A stretch of 64,000 nt of DNA, from the NCBI GenBank assembly GCA_013433145.1, contig CM024170.1, positions 8,877,366-8,941,365 of the forward strand, written 5' to 3'. Position 1 is the first letter of the stretch. Each line of letters begins with the position of its first letter. The translations under genes and the position numbers were made by a program. Source of the stretch: Ascaris suum. Its lineage: Eukaryota; Nematoda; Chromadorea; Rhabditida; Ascarididae. The notes under the pieces were generated by a model that was not told the DNA's origin, did no database searches, and saw only the letters and a program-made list of their open reading frames with translations. Below are positions 49,500 through 62,418 of this stretch, piece by piece.

Positions 49500-52400
49500 T
49501 AAGGATTAAGCGAATTTGTTAGACATCAAAAACTAAGAGGACGTTGTGAATTTTGTGACATTATAAGTCGTGAAAATTCTCAAGAAAAAATAAAAGGAGC
49601 CAATGGAGTGCAGAAGACGATAGAGAACGTGAAAATCGCACTGTTCCACTAGAAGGGAGATTGTGCTGATTAAAGCTCCTCACCAACATAAAACAAACGA
49701 ATAGCGACCAAATAAATAATGGAGCAGGTGATCAACAGCATTATTAGTGGCTTATATCGGGCCGATTGTGTTCGACATAACAGAGCCTTAGGCCACTGTC
49801 CACACTTTGTCCTCATACTTTTCTTAGCTGCTAAATCGACAGACGCGAAGCTCGGCGAAGCGCCTCCTCAACTGTGATATAAGCGCATTGTTATACAATT
49901 CTCTCTACTCGTATATATTCGAATGTAGCGAATTCGAATTTATCCATTGATATGCAAATTTCCACTCACTTACATAGTCTCAGATATTGTTATTTCTTCG
50001 GGATGAGTACAGCGATTTTCATAAAACAGCTGTTACTATTTGCAACTGAAACCGACAACTACGGACTTGTCTACGCTTTGTGCAAACATTTCTTCTCGTC
50101 ATTTACATTTGTATTGCTCTCTCAAACTCCGAAATTTGTCCACAAGCCATAGTACGTTGTTGTACGTCGTTTTCTTCTCATTTGGTATTTCGAATATTCG
50201 CTCACTTTGCAATAACATTCAAGAAAGCGTAAACAATAACACGTTCAATAATTATCGAATGCAAATCACCATTGTTACTCCTTTTGTATCCTTTAGAGAG
50301 AAATATTTCGTGGCGACATTTGAGAAAGTCATCTTTCCTCATTGAGTTTTATCAATTCATATTATTGGCATTATTATTTCATAGGAAATTATTTCGTTTT
50401 AAAATTATTTCTCAATCGTTGATTAACAATTGAACAAATTTGTGTGCACTTTAAATTACATTTTTTGCTTTCAATTTATCACATAAATTTCTTTCTTCCT
50501 CCTTATGAATATTCACAAGGGATATCGCATCACTCCACTCTGTTGGAAAGGGAAACTAGGACGAATTTAATTGCTGTCATTCTACCGAATAAACCAACAA
50601 AAATACATTAAAAAACACTTTTTAGGGTTAAAATCGTGATTTTCCTTGATGTGCTTAGTGAGAAAATTCTGCTTTTTATCCCAATTATATATCTGAGAAA
50701 GCAATTCCGCTCGCAGTCATATTTCTCTAGCATTCAAAAAAGAGCAGTCGTTAATGTTGCTCTGAGCTAAAAGTGCGTTTCTCGAGAATTTGAAATCTAT
50801 ATGCTGGCGACGATGTTTCAGCATAGTTAACATTTAAAACCTAACATATCAGAATATCAGAAAAATGAAGAGTTAAGTAAGCGACCGCTCATTTGGACTT
50901 CCGGTAAGTACGCAAATTTGTCTACATAGTTATTTTTTTAATTTATTTGCTTGTTTATATGCCCTTTTTTTTATTTGTTCATTTGTTTATGCGTTCACTA
51001 ATATACTGAACAGATTGCGTCAGCGATGAGTGAGTGAAATTATACTGAACATGTCGACCAATCGCCAGATAAATTGACAACGATCTAATCGGCTGATTGA
51101 TAATCTCACTATATAAGAACCTGCCCATTGGTCATGCACGCAGTTATTTTATTATAGGCGTTGCCATCGGTCATTTGGATAGCTATAGAAAACAGTGATT
51201 AAGTTAGTGAAGCTGACAGCGAAAGCCAACAAAGACTTTAATTTCTTTATTTTTACACTCATTTTTTCGCTATTCCCTTCTCTGAATTGATAAAGTGATA
51301 AAATGCAAATAAGCTGGAGGTATTTTCTTAGTGATATAATATTTTCGCTTAATCACTTGAGCATCCATAAACGCTGGACAGATGGATCCAAAAAAATGCT
51401 ATTTCGGCTTCTTTTCCGCTTGGGGTAGTTTGGATTCATTAATGAAGTTTTTTACCACTTTGCACTAAACAAATTTTTCACTCAAATGCAGATTTGTAAA
51501 TTTTTCAGATAGCAGTGTGATGGTGAATAAAACCAACAAAATCTCCGGCTAATGGGTCGACATTCACGAAATTGTCCTTTCGTACTACGAAAGAGTATCT
51601 TTTAAATGCTTGTTAAGTTGCTCTAAACGTTTCAATTTCAAGCAAAAAAATCCATTAATATCTTATTTAGCAATTAATTCAAATTTAGCCATTGTCAAGT
51701 CGATTCGAACAGTGAATTGATGAATTTGTTTTTCCATAAGAATTTTTCATATTACATCCTTTATTGGTGATCTTCTTCCTTGTTGTTAAATAGAAAGGAG
51801 GCATTATAATGGTTCTTATGACGAAATATGGTAATTATAATTTTTCGATTAATATGCCATTTGTAGGTACTTTAATGTTGCTATCCTTTTTTATAGCTAC
51901 CTTAATAAACGTTTTTTAAAAACTTCTAATGAAAACTAATCAACACTAGCCAAGTTCGCACACTCTATTATAAGTCAGTTTCGACCCACTGAATTCCTAA
52001 TGAATTGTCTGAAGGGAAATCAGTCAAATGTGCATTGCGCACAATCCTATTTCTGAGCTTTTTTTTCAGCAACATACCCCTATTGTGTCAGATAACAAAA
52101 GCATAAACATCAAATAGCATTTTCGATCTTATTCGTGCTCTATTTATGTCAAGGTTTGAGTCTAAATGAAGACTAACGTAAGTTATAAGAGATTTTTTCG
52201 CAATCTTTGAATGCAAAAGCAATATCGACCTTCATACAAATGTGAACCTCATTAAACGCTGGATTATCTGCCTATGTATGTTGGTCAGAAATTGCCGTAT
52301 TAACAGTGTCGACTGAAACTGCTGCCATGGAAGCGGAAATATAAAATAAACCTTAGGCAATTCAACGTCGTGTATGTTGTAAAAAGTTCTGCTCGATAAG

Positions 52401-55400
52401 CCTCTTAGAAGCTAGTATATGCAAATCTCCGTCATTGCTTTTGCTGCATTCATCTCTTCGCATTTAATAATGTTGTAGTCATAATGATGCATGCAGAAAC
52501 GATTTGGCTACAACTTTCAGAAACGTTTTATCCTTGTTAGTGCAACATTGCTGATTGGACTTTAAGCTCACATTCGATGAATGCCTCATGAAATCACTAT
52601 ATACCCGCTGATGTGTTGATGAAAATCACACAATGAATAAAGCTAGCAACTTTATTGCTGCTTACTGCTATGCTGTAGTTCATTTTATCTCTACATAATC
52701 GCTTAGCTTCTCAAAAGATAGCAAGTTATAAAAATCTATATAATGTCAGATAGCGTTAAACGTCTATCCCGTTTGGTATGACACATACAGCGTACACACT
52801 GATTACGTTCTTTTCATTGAAAGAACAACGAATTGAATGAGGATAACTTCGGCGGTTTTCTTTTGGTTGCTTTCTAGGTAAGCAAAGTTAGCGACCTTTG
52901 CCACCCATACTGCCCACAGGCATCCACCCGCCACTTATAATGCTTGCGGCCAAATACTTGCAGCACTTATTTTGCCCATGGTTATCCACGTTTGCCATCT
53001 ATCGTGCTTACAACTGTGTATCACGCGCAGCCTATACTGTCTGTAGTCTTCCATCTGTGCAATCGGTAAATTGCAATACTTACTTTCAAGAGTAGTGATA
53101 TTTTAGGTGTTTTCGCATAACCAAACGGAGAAAAAGAAATAAAAGGAGATAAGGCTTCTTTCGTGGAGAAGAATGTGAATGATAATGATTGATAATCCCA
53201 CACCGTTATAATAGATCATATTTCTTGTTGACTTTTACTTTGCGTTGTCAGCTGTTGCATTAACCGATTCGTTTTTTTTTCCTAGTCACTCTTATAAAGC
53301 ACATCAACAAAAATAGATATTCGTAACTTTTTCATTATTCAGTTCTATTTAATGAAAAAAGGTTCTCGTGTCTAAATTTTTTATGTGTTCACTTAGAGTT
53401 TTCATAGTTGTAATGCGCATTTCAGTGCTTCGTGAATGGTGGTGACTCACCGATCGGTTGAGTTTTTATTAACTAAGCTAATGAATTTCTAGAAACGCCG
53501 AACTCGTGACTCGCCGATCGTTAAAATTTTTTAGCATCGTCAATCGCAACGATGGCTATGAAAAGTGTTTTTGTGAATATTACAACTCTTTAAAGAGAAT
53601 GGTTGTTCTTTTTTATCTTGCTTTTTTAGCGTTACGTGATGGTGCCTCCTATTTAATGGTTTTTAAACCTTCATAACAATATTTAACAATCGCAAATATC
53701 AATTGACTTCATACACTCGAATAATATTTAACTGACAGACGCAAATAACGTTTCCACTTTCAACGAGATTTGTGTCTCGCAAATGTTTGAAGATTTTACA
53801 AGATTTATGTGAAACTTCCCTCATAACTTCCCACTCCCTACGATTTATGTGCGGAAATCTGTTCGGAAACCTTACTTTTCGCCGCCTTCCTCATAACTTG
53901 CCACTCCTTTCCCCTCCACGATATTATATTGCCCATCCGCATAAATGGCTGAATATTTCTTAGTTGTCTCAAGTACAATTAATAGCAGTTTCGCTGCACT
54001 GTCACAGAAATAGGTCATAAACGGTTAATATATGCGATAGAAGTAAATCCATTTTTCACACAAGAAGCCTATTTGATGAAAAAAATGGATATGTGGATTT
54101 GGACATCATTTGCTTGTTGCCGCTTGTTCTTTTCATTTAGCTAGATGCTTAGTGCAATATTTCTGAGGCGAGCATTAAGTTGTGCTGTTACTGCTTGCAC
54201 AATCAAGTAACCCCCACTAATTTTTCATTGTACTTTTGTGTGTTTTATATCGCCTCCCGCCATGCATTTCCTTTATTTCCAATGCAACAAGCAACAATCT
54301 GTTCGTGTCTATTTAAATAACGTCACCATTTGAACTACGTCAAATGCAGTGATTTCCTTTATATTTAATATGCGCCGCATATTTTATTACCATTCTCATT
54401 CATTGCATATTTCTTATAAGAGCTTTTTGAGTTCCATCTCCAAATACGAATGTATAGAAATTAAGAAATTTACTGAACTCGTTATTAAAAGATTCTGATA
54501 GGATTTCGTGATTGTATCAATGTTACGAATATTCACAGCATATCAGCATATGCGATGGTTTCACTGAACAGCTTAATGGCGGCATTGAATTAGTTGATTT
54601 GTTTTGATGTTTTTCTCAACGATAAGCAATGCAGACTTTAGCTTCATGGAAACCGCAAGAAGAACAGTCGTGAGCGAATGAAAGGATTGTTGGAACAAAA
54701 AAAGAAACAATGGAATATTGGATGAAGATCAAGGAGGAGTATGAATAGGGATTTGCTTCTTACTTCAGCAATTACACTAGCTCTTTTTGAAGACGTTACA
54801 ATGGAATTGCTTCTTACTTCAGCGAGCAGAATGTAATAAACCTGATTAAATCTTGGGCACATCTTGCTTACTAATGTTTTCTTCATAGATAGAGGACTGG
54901 AACTGCATTTGATAAAACTTCGCTTTAATTATAGGTAAAAAACTGAAATTTTCAGTAATGTTGACAGTAGCATAATTGTAAATTTACCGCTTTAACTAAT
55001 TTCTGAAAGTGAAACTTTTATGAGAAATTTGAGTCGAATATCTTATTGGATGTGAACATTTCACGAGCACATTACTGTTACATTTCCGATTCGCTTGCAA
55101 TATGCAAATTTTGTGAAATTTTTGCGCATTTTTTATGAGTTTAAAATATTCATTAACCAACAGCAGTTTTGATGATAACAGAGAGAGAGAGCACAAAATA
55201 AGGGACGAAATATTTCAAACCGACCGAATTGTTGACTTTCCCTTCTATTAATAAATGCGCATCTTTGTTGACCTCAAACGATGTACTTTAGCTGTGTTTC
55301 AGTAATTCTTTTTCCAAAATATGCGCTGACATAACGATCGATGCGCATTTCTTTTTTCCAATTCTATGAAGACGATAGCGGCGCGTAGCGCTTGCTTATG

Positions 55401-55530
55401 GAATTCCGCATTTTATTCGTTTTTACATTTGCAGCAAAAAATGCATTGACGTCACCTGCGTACGCTCGTGTCTTTTTCTTTGTCTGTGTCTGTGTCTGTG
55501 GATATTTTAATGCCTGCTTACTGTTTTCAA
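49500..55530. other. No gene recognised
   Basis: Very AT-rich with short frames. Noted but not called: a 52-codon plus-strand ORF at 49722, a small plus-strand exon-like piece ending at donor gtaagt near 50.90 kb, and paired short direct repeats. Confidence 0.35.
53815..53908. repeat. Direct repeat pair of about 22 bases
   Basis: TTCCCTCATAACTTCCCACTCC recurs about 70 bases later with one base deleted and one changed. A GATTTATGTG motif is also duplicated nearby. Confidence 0.6.
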
Positions 55531-55538
55531 CTCCCTCA

Positions 55539-55751
55539 CTAAAGCCACGCACCATTTACAACGGTAGTGACGATAAATTCCTATGAGGACGTGGGAAAAG
55601 TGAACAAAGAAGGACTAAAACGATGAAATACGACATATATAACCTTGCATTTAATGAAAATAACGAGCTTATAGTACCTTCTTTGTTCACTTTTCCCACG
55701 TCCTCATAGGAATTTATCGTCACTACCGTTGTAAATGGTGCGTAGCTTTAG
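55539..55751. mobile_element. Foldback element with long inverted arms
   Basis: The left arm (about 55539-55613, ACTAAAGCCACGCACC...) is repeated almost base for base in reverse complement at 55677-55751 (...GGTGCGTAGCTTTAGT), leaving a 63-base spacer. One substitution (C/T) is evident in the outer part. The arms carry no ORF. This fits a MITE or foldback transposon; a hairpin RNA source is an alternative. Confidence 0.88.
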
Positions 55752-56540
55752 TCAGGGGTTGTTCACTTCTTAAAGGTGTAATTTATAGAGGAAGGTCTAA
55801 CAATGCAATATTCTTGCTTGAGAATAAAAAATTAAAACGTTACAAAAGGTTGAACATTTTCCATCAATTGTCGATGTTCGAACGGTTCCATAGTAAACTA
55901 TTTCGTATCAATGATTTTTCGCATGGCTTCGATGATTCTATATCACTGCACACATTTGCTGGATAACAGGACAGTTGAACGCCTATTCGATAGGGTATGC
56001 CGAATGACATTTCAACGGAGCTATAATATCCATTTTCTGTACAAAATAATGAACACAGTGAGATATTTGCAAAGGAGAGCGAAACTCCACCAATTCTCAA
56101 GAAACAAATTGAAACTAAGGGGATCTGACATCACGAGATGCATATTCGCAACGCATTCAACAGATTGGCAATCTTCTTATCTATGGTCAAAGAATGAAGC
56201 TCGTATAATAGTGTTGTGTCTTAAATTGCTTCGAGCTCTAATCTTTGGTAAATGATTCACCTTTTCCCGATCCGATAGGTGTATATGAAAAATTTTTGGC
56301 GTCGTGAATGTATGAAAACACAATTCTTTCAAAGTTGATGGATCAAAGTGAGACATGCTGAAGGGCATCTCCACTGACCTCTGTGATTCTAGCTTTATCG
56401 TTTCCCGAATCAAAACAGAAAAGTGGACACACACAGACACCCATGCGCACATGCAGGCGTACACGCCTATTCACGTGTGCTCACGTGCGACCACGTTTGA
56501 AAGGTTTTTCGGATTTGCATAGTTCAAACTGTGAAACGCG

Positions 56541-56838
56541 CACGTGCGTTTTCGGTCTAAATTCGCTTACATATTGTCGCCTTAAGTCAGATCTCATACT
56601 TTGTTCTGAAATTGTTAACGTTTAGTTTGATTTTATTCGACGTCCTCTTACCTCGATCGACGTAGTTGATCACGATCTCATAGCTTCCAACTATTTCCGC
56701 GAGTCTCAGCCTTGAATTAAGTTCATAATTCCTTTCTCTTCTAGTCACCGGAGTGTGGAATAAACTTCTTGCTGATGCCTTCTTACTGCCTGATATTTTT
56801 GTGTTCAACTGTCGCCTGAAGCATTTCTATTTCTAGAA
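56541..56838 (+). mobile_element. CR1/L2-like non-LTR retrotransposon, 3' reverse-transcriptase relic
   Basis: Two pieces of the conserved C-terminal region of CR1-type reverse transcriptases are visible on the plus strand: FGLNSLTYCRLKSDLILC (family pattern 'l.L.sL..RRl..DL...yki') and, after a frame change, VWNKLLADAFLLPDIFVFNC followed by RLKHF (pattern 'vWN.Lp.dvv....s...Fk..L'). Stops and a frameshift show it is dead. The 5' part is missing or unrecognisable. Confidence 0.65.
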
Positions 56839-57254
56839 AATCTGTGAGTCTGTGTTTAGTTGACGCAGGTTTCTTGATCACCACGATCGCATTCCTTATT
56901 TCATTTATTTTTGGTGATATATTTTAACTTCTCTTTATTTTGCTTGCAAAATGAAGCGCATTACAAACGCATAAAGAGGACTCTAGAAATGTCCTGCTAA
57001 CCCTCCGTTCATTTTTCTTCTTGTTGGTTCTTGACCCCAAGAGCTTGACGCCTCCCCCCAAAAAGTTCTTGACCTCTATAGTGTGCACAATATCAGCTAG
57101 AAAGAAAATGATGATCTGTGTAATATCATTTTATATTCATCTTTCGTGAGTTTGACGTCTATACAAGTTCTTTCCAATATAAAATCGCGTTTTCACGCAA
57201 ATTCCGAGCGAAGGCCATATTGACGTCGACGTTTTTGCAGGTTCATTGCGAAAG

Positions 57255-57330
57255 ATGGGCCAAAAGAACTCCAGCAATAATAGCGATGACGTTTTGCCTG
57301 ATGGTAGCAACGGACTGTCAAAACAAGACG
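57255..57330 (+). CDS. Globin exon 1
   Basis: ATG, then MGQKNSSNNSDDVLPDGSN; ends in phase 1 at donor G/gtgatt. The myristoylation context supports this start. Confidence 0.75.
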
Positions 57331-60300
57331 GTGATTTTATTTATTTTTCATAAACGACCCATCAGCTTGAAATCAGAGAGGATTTGAAAGCAACAAGAGG
57401 GGAGAGGGGGGAAGGACTCAAAATTTCCTTGCGAAAGTCAATAACCGAATCTCGGTTTTCGGTAGCCCACTAGTTTTTCTTCGTATGTCTCATTTCCGTT
57501 TTGTGTTTTTATGCGAAAATATATCAAATTGGTTAAACTTTTAAATCCATTGGCAGTTGCATTTTGTTGTAGCATGTAGAAATATTCACAGTGCCGTTTT
57601 ATTCGAGTAAATCTGGTTGAATCCCAAAAATTATATTTCTATAGTTGTCGTTATAGGTTTGCTCATTTCCAACTACCGTCATTAATTGATTCGTCCCGTC
57701 GTTTTCTCTACCATTTAATCTTTCTATTCGATTTTACTTAGCCAATTACTACTGTCGAAAGTTTGTGACAGGTAAGATTCGTCTAATTGAGTTCTTCTAC
57801 GTGTAAAGTCGATATTTCAGCGCCATCAATTCATCCCAATGAGGAAGAAGAAACACGCGAAAAATGTCCCGTCCTTTGTCCTGCATACAAGTTAGAACAC
57901 TTTCTTTTGCCGTTTTCTGCACACATCAATTCATTGTTTATATTCCTCAATGAGAATTAAAACTTTATTCTTCGCTTGTTGAGCTTAATGGACCTCAGGG
58001 CACTTATGTTTAGTACGTTTTTTTGCTGTAGCCATCAACCCTGTGGATTAGTTGGACGAGAGTTTTAATGGAATCCAAAACGAAATTGAATTCAACGAGT
58101 TCTTATTTGAGATTCTGTACCTTTGAGCTTTTGATGGATTTGGTACCGATCGTGATATTTTAGCATAATTCCTTTGTTAGATATGACCCTTGTTCTACAT
58201 TCTCATTAAATTGTCTGCGATATTCTTCAGAAGCGCGAAATTATTTCGTTTGTTAATGAATTTCGTTTGTTCCTCTAGCTCCTTTTCATTACCAATTTGT
58301 TCGACTCGTTAGTTTGACTACAATTAAAAATTCCTTATGCCCTACCGGATATTTTTATACATATGAAAAGAATCCACGTAAAATATATACAGTTTCTGCA
58401 GCTCTAGCAACTGGTTACATCTGAGTTAAAATGACGACGCTTTTTCTGCCTTTTTCAACACTAATTAAATTCCGCAAATTGCCGCCTACCTCATCCCACA
58501 GCCAAAAGGTGGGGGCTTTCGGCAACACTTCCTACTGATTGCATTGTCTAAGGAAGTTCAAACCATAAAGGTTACCGTCGACGCGGATGGGAATAAATGT
58601 GAATTAATTGCACAGCGTTCGAATTTTAGCGATCGTGACATAATGGAAATCTTAGCAATAGCCGCGCTATAATCACCATCAAAATTGCTTCTTTTTTTCC
58701 GCCTAATAATCCTCTTAGCGACAAGCGTCTTCTTTTTTTAATCATTTTTCATCATCCAATAGGCGTTAATTTCTTCGACTTCATTGGAGAATCCCTTTTT
58801 TGTGGTGAGGTTCATACTTTTGCACTTTATCAGTCGAATGAAGTATTTTCTATAATCGAAATTTTCATTGAGACTCTTCTTGAGTTTTCGTAGAAACGGC
58901 ATGGTCTAATGAAATATCATTTCAATTAGAATTGTTGTTGAGTTGATAATTTTAATTATCGATCATAAGAATGGCCACAAATTTCAATAAAACAAAAACC
59001 TTTGTTAAGATTGCTTCAGTGGTCGAGGTGATAAACTTTAGCTCGAATACTGTTAGAAATTTATTTGTTGCGAATGATCACTTACGCACAAATAAATTGT
59101 TTATTATGGGAAAAACATTTCAGAGAAATTGTCCTCGAATGTTACGATAAATCACATGGCGATACAGCGGCAAGAATCGTGATGAGAATGGGTCAACAAA
59201 GAGAAGATTTTAGGTGATATTCATTGATCGGTGGAACATATTAGAATTTCCATGAAAAAATGATACTGACAATGAATTTAAAATATTTGTCTCAAGAGTA
59301 AGTAATATATGTGTTACACATCTGTTAATAAATACAAAAGAGGGTAAGGCATCAAGAAGAGCGATTTTAGCTTTAAAAAAAAATAATAATAATAATAGCA
59401 ATTACGAGCAGTGTCAGAACCATGACATGGGGTATCTTGCAAATCATATAGGCGCACGGCTATCTCCGCAAAATTAGTTTCCCTGAAGTGTGGAAATGTT
59501 TGAGCATCGTATGTTTTGTGCGACTAATAGTTAATTGCTATATAAGCAGAATTCCGCTGTCTCGTATTCAGCATTTTAAATTCACAGAAACAACTGCATG
59601 GCTGTACAACGTGTACTTTTAAGTGGGATGTTCGAGGGATGACTAGCTCGGAAGAAAGCCTCAAAGGGGATCCGAAAGAATGTGCTTCCGAATTAAATGG
59701 ATAATGAATTAACGCCGTCTTTCAGTTTGTGGTATTTTTGGACGGTACTTGTAATCAAATAAATGGCGATTAGAAACAACGAATTCCGCTTTCACTATGC
59801 GGTGTGCATAAGAGTGCAATTACGAAGAATTAATACCTTTTTGTATGAAATTATTATAGTATGAAATTTTACTTTCAGAGCATTTATGGATTTGCTATCT
59901 TCCGATCAACGTGAAATGCTCACCGAAAATTTAAGAAATTACCTGAACTCGGTGGTTCAAAACATCGATGACGCCGATCGGGTAATCGAAATACCTTAAT
60001 AAACATATATTCACACATGTAGTGTACAAATACATGCATAACAAATGAGCACAAAATTTATCATGTGTAAGATGAAACACACTGCAAATTTCATTAATGT
60101 ATAACACCTAACGATGAATTGCATTACATGTTGTAAATGGCTGGATATACACAATTGATATATAGGCAAACTGAAAGAAATGATGAACTCATACTCAGTT
60201 GCTAACATTGATAGTTATCAGAGCTCGAGTGTGTAAAAATTAGAAAGTTGTATTTGCTTTACAAATAATCGGTACTTAAATGAATGACTGAAGTCATTAG

Positions 60301-62406
60301 CTTACTCAGATAAGATACAAATCGGTAACATTTCGATTCTCAATGGGAGATTATATGATAATATGGCAAATATGTGAAGTGTGCAGCGGTTCTACGGTAC
60401 TTTCTATTATTGAACTCACAGTGGGAATCATTAGCAATAGCTTAGTTCACACAGCTTTAGGCCTGTAACAACAATGTCACAGCTCCTAATCCACCTATGG
60501 AAAGTTAAAGGAACAAATGTTTTTCAAAGTTTTCTAGCAGTAAGAATCATTTTCCGATGAATTCTATATTTAGAAATATCTTTTCGTTGCAATGGACAAC
60601 AATGTTTGCCGCAAGGGTGTAGAGGAGCTATACAACAAAAAATATTGTTAAGTATCTTCAACTCGATAGTTAATAACTCAATTTCACTTTTTGAAAGATA
60701 CCTTCATGTGGCTTCTCTCTATAGCTTTACCACAGTTTATTTTCCTTTTAATAGTCTAGGTGAAGGACCTATCAGCGAATTTTGGGGCGTTTCATGTGAG
60801 ATGGAGAGCGAATGGCTTCAAACCGGACTTCTTTGCGGTTACTGCTGATGCGATCGCAACCGAATGTGTCTTTATGGGAGGTACGGCAACTGCAACAGCA
60901 CCTACGAGTACTTTCAAGGTAATAGATACGATAGATTCGAATCGAACTGTTTACTGCGTCGATTATTTGCACTCTATGAATATCGAAAACAATAAAGGTA
61001 GCGTAACGGAGAGAGCCTTAATAAACATATGTTAAAGAATTAGCGATATCGAATATTTGAAAGACAAACGTTGTTATGGGCTAGTAAAAGAGCAAGTTCT
61101 AATATGAAGTAGCAGTGATGAGTCCATTATGTAGCTACTTTGTGCCGTGATGGCAGTCTGGACGCACCTTCTTCCACCTCTTTCCCTTCTAGCGTTAGTT
61201 TTGCTTCGCTTCAAAGAGACAATCTTGGTGCCGTTTATTGTTTCTTGCTGATCAAGGCAGCACTTGCTTGCTTGTTTTGTACCTTTCCTTTTCTTTTGCA
61301 GAGCTCGTAATCTACCAGATTATCGACCACCTTAGCCGAATTATATGAGTATTGAAATTCGCAGATACTAAAATTTTCTCAAAATGTGAATATTTCTAAT
61401 CAGCTTAGTTTTGGAAAAAAAAAAACTTTTTTATGATGCACTTGTCTTTACCTCTAGTGATTGCACTAATCAGCACAAAGAGGTCGAATATTCGTGCACC
61501 ACAATCATTTTTACGATCATGTGAACAATTTTTTCGGCTGTCAACGGTGCATAGAATCACATTCATGGCAAATATGTTCTCTTTTAAAGCGAATGATTTT
61601 TTAAATTTAAAATGCAATGGAAATAACCGATTAATCATTGTGTTAGCGATAATGAAACCACGCGAAGCATTTTTGATATTCATATTGAAATATATCTTTG
61701 GCATCGAATTCGAAAAATGCAAAATTCTATAAAAAGGATGATACTTATCCTTCTATGCTATATTCGGTTATTTGAAACCCAGAGAGGATGCGATAAAGAA
61801 TCTAGACTAGAACAAGTGAAGCAAATGAGAACAGTTAGTATTTTATATTCTTTAGTCGAGCTTTTTATAACACTCCTTCGCTCGGACAGTGATTTCGTCT
61901 CAATTGAAAAAAGCGTCCAGTAATTAGCCATTAATGTTGAACTGTCGATTGTCGAAGCCTCTCGTTGTTGAATTGAATGCTTCTTCAAAGGTATTAAGCG
62001 TTAACCGAATTGAGCAAATCGAGTAAATCTGCAGCTCTAAAAGGCTAATAGTTTTTCGTCCGATTAGTGAAGTTGACTTCTGAAACACATCATTAATTTT
62101 TAGGCCTGGACAATGCTAGTCGGTTTGATGTTTTCATCAGTAAGAGACGGTTATTATGCCGAATTGCGGCGTCAGAGGAGATCTCCTGCACCTACAAGTG
62201 ATTCCGTTGAGTCATTACCTACCTCAGATCAGTGCACTGAATCCGCCACCTATCAAGACGGTAATTATTGAAATTTCCTCAAAGAAAACTTCATTTATGG
62301 CTGGTGGTAGATATCGAGATGTTTTGAGACTGAGGGGCCATCTTCAGGCGCGAATTCTCCTGTTGGTACCTGCAGCAAAGCCTTTTCGGCTATAATCTAC
62401 TGCTAA
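57255..62406 (+). CDS. Globin, divergent nematode type, probably N-myristoylated
   Basis: Eight exons join in perfect phase to about 247 residues: 57255-57330, 57742-57771, 57821-57890, 59124-59213, 59879-59981, 60760-60918, 62104-62260 and 62348-62406. The N-terminus MGQKNSS fits an N-myristoylation site (Gly2, Ser6) and may tether it to membrane. The core runs from about residue 50 to 200: IVLECYDKSHGDTAARI (A/B helices), LRNYLNSVVQNIDDADR (E), LSANFGAFHVRW with the proximal His at about residue 135 (F8), GFKPDFFAVTADAI (G), and AWTMLVGLMFSSVRDGYYAE (H). These match nematode GLB-type globins, which bind haem and act in O2 or redox sensing. The A helix lacks the usual Trp. The Ser/Thr-rich tail ends AIIYC. 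Introns are long (49 bases to 1.2 kb). Confidence 0.85.
57742..57771 (+). CDS. Globin exon 2 (30 bases)
   Basis: NYYCRKFVT between TTTACTTAG and the strong donor G/gtaaga. Phase 1 at both ends. Confidence 0.65.
57821..57890 (+). CDS. Globin exon 3
   Basis: GATATTTCAG, then PSIHPNEEEETREKCPVLCP and AY, ending AA/gttaga. The 49-base intron before it is short. Confidence 0.7.
58469..58672 (+). other. Unassigned protein-like frame in globin intron 3
   Basis: Sixty-seven open codons without an initiating ATG, including GGGFRQHFLLIALSKEVQ and VTVDADGNKCELIAQR, ending MEILAIAAL and TAA. Composition is protein-like. A CCTCATCCCACAG acceptor lies inside. It could be a nested or duplicated exon, a transposon scrap or chance. 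Confidence 0.25.
59124..59213 (+). CDS. Globin exon 4 (A-B helices)
   Basis: ACATTTCAG, then EIVLECYDKSHGDTAARIVM and RMGQQREDF, ending AG/gtgata. Phase fits both neighbours. Confidence 0.78.
59879..59981 (+). CDS. Globin exon 5 (C-E helices)
   Basis: TACTTTCAG, then AFMDLLSSDQREMLTENLRN and YLNSVVQNIDDADR, ending CGG/gtaatc. Confidence 0.85.
60760..60918 (+). CDS. Globin exon 6 (F-G helices, proximal His)
   Basis: VKDLSANFGAFHVRWRANGF then KPDFFAVTADAIATECVFMG and a Thr/Ala-rich loop, ending AAG/gtaata. The His of GAFH is the expected haem ligand. Confidence 0.88.
62104..62260 (+). CDS. Globin exon 7 (H helix and tail)
   Basis: AATTTTTAG, then AWTMLVGLMFSSVRDGYYAE and LRRQRR followed by a Ser/Thr-rich tail, ending G/gtaatt. 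Confidence 0.85.
62348..62406 (+). CDS. Globin exon 8 (C-terminus)
   Basis: CATCTTCAG, then ANSPVGTCSKAFSAIIYC and TAA in the required phase. Confidence 0.65.
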
Positions 62407-62418
62407 TATATGTGAAAA

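Noticed and set aside
50850..50905. Plus-strand exon-like piece ending at CCG/gtaagt
   Set aside because: The only continuation in phase stops after five codons; no upstream exon.
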